A DNA stretch of 64,000 nucleotides from Sphingomonas gei. Its GTDB lineage: Bacteria > Pseudomonadota > Alphaproteobacteria > Sphingomonadales > Sphingomonadaceae. A program made the translations under genes and the position numbers. Below the pieces are notes generated by a model. It ran no database searches. It was not told the origin of the DNA and saw only the letters and a list, made by a program, of their open reading frames with translations. The stretch is from the NCBI RefSeq assembly GCF_004792685.1, contig NZ_SRXT01000002.1, positions 186,001 to 250,000 on the forward strand. The letters run 5' to 3'. Positions 58,350 through 64,000 of this stretch are shown here, piece after piece. Numbering within the stretch: position 1 is the stretch's first letter; each line of letters begins with the position of its first letter.

Positions 58350-59156
58350 ATGCCCGCCACGCTGACGATGAACGACGGTCGCGCGATCCCCGCGATCGGC
58401 TTCGGCACCTATCTTGTGCCTGATGCCGAGGCACCGCGGATCACCCGCGAGGCAGTCGATGTCGGCTATACGCTGGTGGACACCGCCGCTTTCTATGGCA
58501 ACGAGCGCGGCGTCGCCGAAGGGTTGAGCGGGCGCGACGACATCTTCGTCACCACCAAATTGTGGCGCGATTCGCTTGGTTATGATTCGGCGCTGCGGGC
58601 GTTCGACAACAGCCTCGCCCAACTCGGCCGCGAACAGGTCGACCTCTATCTGATCCATTGGCCGATGCCGTCGCTCGGCAAATATATCGAGGCATGGCGG
58701 GCGCTGGTCCGGCTGCACGAGGAGGGGCGCGCCAAATCGATCGGCGTCTCCAATTTCACCGCCGAGCATCTGCGCACGATCGTGGACGCTACCGGCGTGG
58801 TGCCGGCGCTCAACCAGGTCGAGCTCCATCCGGGCTTCCAGCAGCGCGCGCTCCGCGATTTCCACGCCGAACAGGGGATCCTCACGCAGAGCTGGGCGCC
58901 GCTGGGGCAGGGGACGTTGCTCGCACACCCGGCGATCGTTGGCATCGCCGAGGCGCGGGGCTGCACGCCCGCGCAGACGATCCTCGCCTGGCATCTGCAC
59001 CACGGGCTGGCGGTGATCCCCAAGGCCTCGGCGCGCGAGCGGCTTGCGGCGAATCTGGCTGCCGGGGATGTGCGGCTCGAAGCGGCGGATATCGCGGCGA
59101 TCGATGCACTGGATGATCTGGGCGGGCGCCTCGGGCCGGATCCGGACCGCTTCTAG
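58350..59156 (+). CDS. Aldo/keto reductase
   Basis: 268-aa NADPH-dependent AKR, (beta/alpha)8 barrel. The catalytic tetrad is visible: Asp44 in LVDTA, Tyr49 in AFYGNE, Lys70 in VTTKLW and His103 in LIHWPMP. The NADPH-binding C-terminus reads VIPKASARERLAANL. It is of the 2,5-diketo-D-gluconate reductase type by similarity of layout; the substrate is unproven. The ATG follows AGAGGAG. It is monocistronic after the muramidase. Confidence 0.92.
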   Translation: MPATLTMNDGRAIPAIGFGTYLVPDAEAPRITREAVDVGYTLVDTAAFYGNERGVAEGLSGRDDIFVTTKLWRDSLGYDSALRAFDNSLAQLGREQVDLYLIHWPMPSLGKYIEAWRALVRLHEEGRAKSIGVSNFTAEHLRTIVDATGVVPALNQVELHPGFQQRALRDFHAEQGILTQSWAPLGQGTLLAHPAIVGIAEARGCTPAQTILAWHLHHGLAVIPKASARERLAANLAAGDVRLEAADIAAIDALDDLGGRLGPDPDRF

Positions 59157-59178
59157 GGTTCGATCCCGCTGCTTCGCA

Positions 59179-59210
59179 CCCCTGGGCCCCTGCCTTCGCC
59201 GGGGAACAAT
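59179..59210. repeat. Half copy of the imuB-type palindromic repeat
   Basis: CCTGGGCCCCTGCCTTCGCC followed by GGGGAACAAT resembles the right arm of the element inside imuB (35941-35965). It lies in the gap between the aldo/keto reductase and udgX, just after both stop codons, and may help terminate transcription. Confidence 0.5.
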
Positions 59211-59216
59211 GCTGTT

Positions 59217-60599
59217 CTATCGCAGCGCCTTCGCCGCGCCCTTCAGATCCTCGACGAACGCGGCGAATTCGTCCTCGGCGCGGCTCCGGTCGGGCAGGCG
59301 CAGCAGGAAGCTGGGGTGGATCGTCACCCAGCCGATTGCGCCCTCGGCCAGCTCGATCGCCCGCCCGCGCGTCGCGGTGATCGTCACTGCCTTGCCGAGC
59401 ATCTGCCGCGCGGCGGTCGCGCCGAGCGCCACGGTCATCTCGGGCTTCACCAGCAATCGCTCCTGCTCGTACCACCAGCGGCAGGCGCTGATCTCGCCGG
59501 CATCGGGCTTGGCGTGGATGCGCCGTTTGCCGCGCGGCTCGAACTTGAAATGCTTGACGGCATTGGTGACGTAGACCGTGGCGCGATCGATCCCCGCCGC
59601 ATGGATCGCCTTGTCGAACATCTGCCCCGCCGGCCCGACGAACGGCCGCCCGGCAAGATCCTCCTGATCCCCCGGCTGCTCGCCGACGAACATCATCCGC
59701 GCATCGATCGGGCCCTCTCCGAACACGGTCTGGGTGGCGTGCTGGTAGAGATGGCAGCGCGTGCAGCCCGCCGCCTCGTCGCGCAACGCCTGCCACGCCG
59801 CTTCGATATTGCCGCCGATCGCGGTCCGCGCCTTCGCCACCATGCCGGTCTCCCGCTGCCGCGCCGTCGCGATCAGCTCCTTCACCAACGCCGTCTCCGG
59901 CATGTTTTTCCAGTATTTGCGCGGCATCTCCTTGAGCATCATGCCGGTCTTCAGCCGCGCCGGATTGAAGGTCGAGGCGTAATAGGTCTTCCAGACATCC
60001 TCGACCGGATCGTCGCCCGGGGCATCGGCCTTGGTCGCGCCGGGCCCTTCGGCGAGCGTCTCGCAATCCCAGTGAAGCGACAGCGCGGGGGTAAGGATCG
60101 ACCAGCGCATATTGGCGAAGCGATCGACAAAGAAGCGGGCATTGGCGCGGACGATGTGATGCTCGGGCTCGAACCAGGCGACATAGCGCGCGCCGGCTTC
60201 GTCCTGGACTTCGCGGAAGCGGACGAAGGCGCGCATCTTGTGGATGTCGCGGCGCACCGCCTTCGCCATTTCCTCGAGCCGGCGGACCAGGGGATCGGCG
60301 GCATCGTCGATCCGGCGCGGTTCGGCGATCAGCCCGGCGAGCAAGGTGTAGAGCAAGGCGAAGCGCTGCGAGTCGGCGTGGAGCACCACGCTCTGCGCGA
60401 GATCGAGGAAGGCGCGCGGCACGCGAAAGCCGGCCGGCGTGGCGGGGGCGAGAACTGCCTCGTCGCCGAACAAGTCGACGGCAATTTCGCCGACCTGCCA
60501 CACCAGTTCCGATGGCGGCACGCGCGCGCCGGCCAGCGCCCGCGCGGCATCGCGCCAGCCCTCGAAATCATCCTCCGCCGTCAGCGCTACGACCCGCAT
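59217..60599 (-). CDS. udgX: UdgX-type uracil-DNA glycosylase fused to a DUF4130-type domain
   Basis: 460-aa two-domain protein. The N-terminal part (1 to about 250; RRDIHKMRAFVRFREV, WFEPEHHIVRANARFFVDRF) is the SAM-associated TIGR03915/DUF4130 domain. The C-terminal part is UdgX: Fe-S cysteines in CTRCHLY, motif GEQPGDQED (306-314), the R-loop KRRIH (358-362) with His362, the residue that forms a covalent bond to uracil-containing DNA in UdgX, and HPSFLL at 428. UdgX removes uracil by trapping it on the protein. It is the last gene of rSAM - hemerythrin - udgX, 15 bases behind the hemerythrin. The SOS box at 62409 probably controls it. Confidence 0.93.
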   Translation of the reverse strand: MRVVALTAEDDFEGWRDAARALAGARVPPSELVWQVGEIAVDLFGDEAVLAPATPAGFRVPRAFLDLAQSVVLHADSQRFALLYTLLAGLIAEPRRIDDAADPLVRRLEEMAKAVRRDIHKMRAFVRFREVQDEAGARYVAWFEPEHHIVRANARFFVDRFANMRWSILTPALSLHWDCETLAEGPGATKADAPGDDPVEDVWKTYYASTFNPARLKTGMMLKEMPRKYWKNMPETALVKELIATARQRETGMVAKARTAIGGNIEAAWQALRDEAAGCTRCHLYQHATQTVFGEGPIDARMMFVGEQPGDQEDLAGRPFVGPAGQMFDKAIHAAGIDRATVYVTNAVKHFKFEPRGKRRIHAKPDAGEISACRWWYEQERLLVKPEMTVALGATAARQMLGKAVTITATRGRAIELAEGAIGWVTIHPSFLLRLPDRSRAEDEFAAFVEDLKGAAKALR

Positions 60600-60614
60600 C
60601 GGCGCCCTTGGCGG

Positions 60615-61097
60615 TTATTCGCGCTCGTCGCCTGGAGCATTTTCCTCGGCGCGTTCCAGTTCGGCGGGCTTGCGCTCCTCGAACACTTGCGCGAGCCGCT
60701 CCTCGACTTCGGCGGGCAGGCGTTCAGACGCAGCGGGGAACATATCTTCCTCTTCCTCGTCGATATGATGCTCGTAGCGGTGGCGCATCTCGCCGAACTT
60801 GGCGTCCCATTCGGGCGAGCCGAATTCCAAGTCGAGCAATTCGCCGAGGAAATCGTCGACTTCCTTGTGCTCGGAGACCGAATGGCGGGCATCCTCGCGC
60901 AATTCGGGATCGGCGAGCATCGTCGAATAGAGCGATTCCTCCTCGGCCGCGGCGTGCGCCTGGAGCTCGAGCCGTAGCGTCTCGAAAGCCTCGCGGCGCG
61001 GGCCGTCGGTACCCGGATTGTCGCCGACGCGCTTGAGCAGGGCGCGCTGCCGATTGTGATCGGCCTTGAGGTCCTCGAAAATGCGTGCGTCGGCCAT
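60615..61097 (-). CDS. Hemerythrin-domain protein within the DNA repair operon
   Basis: 160-aa four-helix bundle with a non-haem di-iron site. Ligand pattern: ADHNRQ, LQAHAAAEEESLY, SEHKEVDDFLGEL and HRYEHHIDEEEEDMFP (the canonical H-HxxxE-type end). It may sense oxygen, NO or iron or protect an Fe-S enzyme. Start MADARIFEDLKADH follows a strong AAAGGAGA. It lies 61 bases behind the radical SAM gene and 15 before udgX, so it is in the operon. Its tail is acidic (EENAPGDERE). A link to the Fe-S/SAM neighbours is inferred, not shown. Confidence 0.88.
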   Translation of the reverse strand: MADARIFEDLKADHNRQRALLKRVGDNPGTDGPRREAFETLRLELQAHAAAEEESLYSTMLADPELREDARHSVSEHKEVDDFLGELLDLEFGSPEWDAKFGEMRHRYEHHIDEEEEDMFPAASERLPAEVEERLAQVFEERKPAELERAEENAPGDERE

Positions 61098-61158
61098 GGG
61101 AATCTCCTTTGCCGGTCCAACCGGCGAATGCCGCGCTTGTTTCAGCCGCGAGTCATTC

Positions 61159-62406
61159 TCAGGCGGCGAACAGTTCGAGCTGCTCGCGCTTGGGCGCGAC
61201 GAGCGGGCGCAGGTCGGCGCGGTCGGCGAGCGCTACCGGGCGCCAATCCTCGGCGATCAGGAACGGGCGAACCTTGGCGATCGAAGCGGTCAGCCGCGCC
61301 ACATCGGCGAGCTTCAGCCGCCGCCAGCGGCGGGTGGCGAGGATCGCGTCGACTGCCTTCACGCCGAGCCCCGGCACGCGCAGCAACGCCTCGCGCGGCG
61401 CGCGGTTGACGTCGACCGGGAAGCGATCGCGAAAGCGCAGCGCCCAGGCGAGCTTGGGATCGATGTCGAGCGGCAGCATCCCCGTCGCGGGATCGGCCGC
61501 GTCGGCGACTTCGGCGGGCTGGTAGTCGTAAAAGCGCATCAGCCAGTCGGACTGGTAGAGCCGATGCTCGCGCATCAGCGGCGGGCGCTGGAGCGGGAGA
61601 ACGGCGCTGGCGTCGGGGATCGGGCTGAACGCCGAATAATAGACGCGGCGCAGCTTGAAGCGGTCGTAGAGCCCGGCAGCGCGGGTGATGATGTCGCCGT
61701 CGGTCGCGGCGTCGGCGCCGACGATCATCTGGGTCGACTGGCCGGCGGGGGCGAATTTCGGCGCGGACTTGAAGCGCTTGCCGGCATCTGTCGAATTGTC
61801 GAGATCGTGGCGGACATTGCCCATCGCGGCTTCGATCCGCGGTGCCGATTTTTCGGGCGCCAGTCGGGTCAGCCCGGCGACGGTGGGCAATTCGACATTG
61901 ATCGAGATGCGGTCGGCGAACAGCCCCGCCTGGTGGACCAGCGCGGGATCGGCGTCGGGGATCGTCTTGAGGTGAATATATCCGCGGAAGTCATGCGCCT
62001 CGCGCAGCAGCTGGGCGACGCGGACGATCTGCTCCATCGTGTAATCGGGCGAGCGGATGATGCCGGACGATAGGAACAGCCCCTCGATATAATTGCGCTT
62101 ATAGAAGCTTAAGGTGAGGTCGACGATTTCCTCGGGGGTGAAGCGCGCGCGGCGGACGTTCGAGCTCTTTCGATTGATGCAATAATGGCAGTCGAACACG
62201 CAGCTGTTGGTCAGCAGGATCTTGAGCAGGCTGATGCAGCGGCCGTCGGGGGCATAGGCATGACAGATGCCCATGCCTTCGGTCGAGCCGATCCCCTTGC
62301 CATCCTTCGAATTGCGCTTGGCAATGCCCGAGGACGCGCAGGACGCGTCGTATTTCGCCGCGTCCGCGAGGATCGCCAGCTTCGCGCGCATGTCCAATTG
62401 TGCCAT
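61159..62406 (-). CDS. Putative DNA repair/modification radical SAM protein (TIGR03916-like)
   Basis: 415-aa radical SAM enzyme. The [4Fe-4S] cluster motif CVFDCHYC gives Cys69, Cys73 and Cys76. The N-terminus AKLAILADAAKYDASCASSG is typical of the family that pairs with the DUF4130-type domain. The C-terminus has a helix-hairpin-helix (LLRVPGLGVKAVDAIL), which suggests DNA binding. Its reaction is unknown; partner genes suggest repair of a DNA lesion. The ATG at 62406 lies 2 bases from a LexA box, leaving no room for a Shine-Dalgarno, so the message may be leaderless or start at Met6 (62391). Confidence 0.9.
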   Translation of the reverse strand: MAQLDMRAKLAILADAAKYDASCASSGIAKRNSKDGKGIGSTEGMGICHAYAPDGRCISLLKILLTNSCVFDCHYCINRKSSNVRRARFTPEEIVDLTLSFYKRNYIEGLFLSSGIIRSPDYTMEQIVRVAQLLREAHDFRGYIHLKTIPDADPALVHQAGLFADRISINVELPTVAGLTRLAPEKSAPRIEAAMGNVRHDLDNSTDAGKRFKSAPKFAPAGQSTQMIVGADAATDGDIITRAAGLYDRFKLRRVYYSAFSPIPDASAVLPLQRPPLMREHRLYQSDWLMRFYDYQPAEVADAADPATGMLPLDIDPKLAWALRFRDRFPVDVNRAPREALLRVPGLGVKAVDAILATRRWRRLKLADVARLTASIAKVRPFLIAEDWRPVALADRADLRPLVAPKREQLELFAA

Positions 62407-62408
62407 TC

Positions 62409-62423
62409 GTTCTATCTATGTTC
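62409..62423 (-). promoter_or_regulatory. LexA (SOS) box of the radical SAM - hemerythrin - udgX operon
   Basis: GTTC-TATCTAT-GTTC matches the alphaproteobacterial SOS box exactly, the same pattern as the imuA box at 37459. On the minus strand the sequence ends 2 bases before the radical SAM ATG. A candidate promoter, TGGACT, 17 bases, TAGATA, has its -10 inside the box. Confidence 0.85.
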
Positions 62424-62484
62424 TTGTTGTCGCTGAGTCCAGCGATGATGGACGCGGTTCGTCGCACGCGATAAGCACCCCGGC

Positions 62485-63729
62485 ATGGGCTGGGCTCTTC
62501 CGCGGGACGTGAACTGGCGCATCGCCGCGCTTTGGCTCGCGCTGGCACTCACGTGCAGCGCCGGCTGGCTGTTCAAGGGGCATTGCGTGCCTGGCGGCTG
62601 GACCGAGGCCGAGCAATATACCACCGGTTGCTACAACGACGTGATGCCCTTCTGGCAGGGTCGCGCAGTCGACCAGGGTAAAATCCCCTATTTCGAGACG
62701 CGGATGGAATATCCGGTGGTCACCGGGGCGCAGATCTGGGCCGAGGGGAGCGCCACCCGGCTGCTGTTCGGCAAGCACGCGCGCGACTTCCACTTTCTCG
62801 GCGTGGCGGTCATCGCCAATGCGCTGCTCGCCGCGCTGGTGCTCAAATGGTTTCTCGCGGCGGGAATGGACGCGCGGCGCCTGTGGGGCTGGGCGCTGGC
62901 GCCACCGTTGGTCCTCTATGTCGGGCATAATTGGGACATGGCCGCGACCGCGCTGGCAGTCGGCGCAGTGCTGCTGGCGCGCGACGGGCGGCTGGTGCCC
63001 GCGGCGGCGGCGGCGGGATTGGGCACCGCGGCCAAGCTGTTCCCGGTGCTCGCGCTGCCGCTGATCGGGCTGAGCGCATTGTTCGGCGACGCCCGGCCGT
63101 GGCCGCAACGCTTGGTCCGCGCGGCGACGCTGTCTGCCGCTGCCATCGGGGTATGGGTGCTGGTCAACTTGCCGGTAGCGCTGTTCGCCCGCGAGAATTG
63201 GAGCGAATTCTATCGTTTCTCGCAGGGGCGGGCGGGGACCGTCGCGGCGACATGGGACGTCCTCGCCAACATGGGCTGGTGGTACACCGGGATTGCGGAG
63301 CGCAACCTGTATGCCGCGATCGCCTTCGTCACCGGCTTCGCGCTGATCGTCGGGCTCGGCTGGCGCCGGCATCGCGCGCATCTATGGGTGCTGTTCACTC
63401 CGGTGCTCGCCTGGTTCATGCTGACCAACAAGGTCTATTCGCCGCAATTCGATCTGTGGCTGTACCCGCTGCTGCTGATGACGGCGCCGCGGCTGTGGCC
63501 GGTGGCGCTGTTCGTGCTTGGGGACGTCGCCGCCTATTTCGCGGAGTTTTGGTGGTTTGCCGGGATGGAGCAGGGTTGGCCGGCGACCACACCGACGCAT
63601 GTCGCGATTGTGGCGGGGGTGCGCGCTGCGGCGATGCTGTGGATCATCGGGGAGTGCGTTTTGCGCGCGCCGCCGGTGTGGCTGGTCGATGGGCCTCCCC
63701 TCTCTCGTCGAAGGGGATGCGCAGACTGA
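62485..63729 (+). CDS. GT87/DUF2029 family membrane protein
   Basis: 414-aa protein with about ten membrane helices, of the glycosyltransferase 87/DUF2029 family, which uses polyprenyl-phosphate sugars in other bacteria. The acidic motif region EYPVVTGAQIWAEG and a lumen-side NWSEFYRFSQGRAG loop are seen. The last residues (VDGPPLSRRRGCAD) come from a short inverted repeat at 63697-63720 and differ from normal family ends. It is divergent from the radical SAM operon and unrelated in function as far as can be told. The acceptor substrate is unknown. Confidence 0.85.
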   Translation: MGWALPRDVNWRIAALWLALALTCSAGWLFKGHCVPGGWTEAEQYTTGCYNDVMPFWQGRAVDQGKIPYFETRMEYPVVTGAQIWAEGSATRLLFGKHARDFHFLGVAVIANALLAALVLKWFLAAGMDARRLWGWALAPPLVLYVGHNWDMAATALAVGAVLLARDGRLVPAAAAAGLGTAAKLFPVLALPLIGLSALFGDARPWPQRLVRAATLSAAAIGVWVLVNLPVALFARENWSEFYRFSQGRAGTVAATWDVLANMGWWYTGIAERNLYAAIAFVTGFALIVGLGWRRHRAHLWVLFTPVLAWFMLTNKVYSPQFDLWLYPLLLMTAPRLWPVALFVLGDVAAYFAEFWWFAGMEQGWPATTPTHVAIVAGVRAAAMLWIIGECVLRAPPVWLVDGPPLSRRRGCAD

Positions 63730-63773
63730 ATCTCTGCGAAGCATAGGCTTAGTCGGAGTTGGGTGAGCCCGAG

Positions 63774-63842
63774 CCGCTCGCCCTGAGCCTGTCGTCAGCG
63801 CTCAATGGGAAGCCGCTCGCGAGCAACGTGAGGGCGATCGCG
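63774..63842. repeat. Degenerate copy of the GAGCCTGTCG repeat family
   Basis: CCGCTCGCCCTGAGCCTGTC (63774-63793) matches the repeat at 41374, and a poorer inverted arm (GAGGGCGATCGC) lies near 63830. The rest of 63730-64000 shows no supportable gene or RNA. Confidence 0.55.
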
Positions 63843-64000
63843 CCGCCGCGCGCGCATCCTGCGAAGCGAAAGTCACACCAGGGTCACACTATCGCGCGCG
63901 TCCGAGCGGCGACTGGGCCGTCCCGAATCACAAAGGTCTGCGCCAGACGCGCGTGGTGCTCCGGTAGGGATCCATATTGTCAAAGAGCGACCGCAGAGCG

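Noticed and set aside
63730..64000. tRNA or small RNA gene at the right end
   Set aside because: No cloverleaf, T-loop or anticodon pattern is seen; only a degenerate repeat.

Overview
The window is a GC-rich, gene-dense chromosomal stretch from an alphaproteobacterium, most likely Sphingomonas or a close relative. The evidence is the protein style (three large TonB-dependent receptors, a LacI/MFS/GH13/flavin-halogenase-like sugar locus, an imuA-imuB-dnaE2 cassette), two alphaproteobacterial SOS boxes of the form GTTC-N7-GTTC, and the short palindromic repeats typical of sphingomonads. No rRNA, tRNA, CRISPR array or intact insertion sequence is visible.

Layout. 1-1.1 kb: decayed relics of a P4-type integrase and a LysR regulator. 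1.4-6.4 kb: an orphan TonB receptor with a strong promoter and terminator, rsgA on the opposite strand, and a small HNH-like protein. 6.4-14.8 kb (minus): TonB receptor, secreted GH2 beta-galactosidase (apparently starting at ATT) and S9 peptidase in one operon. 15.2-19.8 kb: manganese catalase, then a fused ATP-grasp/alpha-E protein with a transglutaminase, an under-studied peptide-synthesis-like pair. 19.9-25.7 kb: DnaJ-like co-chaperone, YihY/BrkB protein, fabI, a small unknown protein, aroC, a small exported protein and purA. 25.8-31.4 kb: a hybrid PAS/GAF histidine kinase, FAH-family hydrolase, exported VOC protein and 2'-5' RNA ligase-like protein. 31.4-37.5 kb: the SOS mutagenesis cassette imuA-imuB-dnaE2 with a LexA box. 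37.6-46.4 kb: Dcp-type peptidase, flippase, polA, 2OG-Fe(II) oxygenase and a class A beta-lactamase-like lipoprotein.

46.5-57.3 kb is a complete alpha-glucan uptake and breakdown locus. A LacI regulator and a sugar MFS permease (GTGA overlap) diverge from a receptor, a flavin-dependent halogenase-like protein, a periplasmic GH13 and a cytoplasmic GH13, the last three linked by 4-base overlaps. 57.4-59.2 kb holds a muramidase and an aldo/keto reductase.

59.2-62.4 kb is the most interesting region: a radical SAM/HhH protein, a hemerythrin and a UdgX uracil-DNA glycosylase fused to a DUF4130-type domain form one minus-strand operon. A perfect GTTC-N7-GTTC box sits directly against the first start codon, which suggests an SOS-induced DNA repair module. 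A GT87/DUF2029 membrane protein and a degenerate repeat close the window.

Several palindromic repeat families lie inside reading frames without breaking them (imuB twice, dnaE2, the halogenase-like gene, probably the MFS and GT87 genes), so repeat insertion appears to be adding peptide segments to proteins here.
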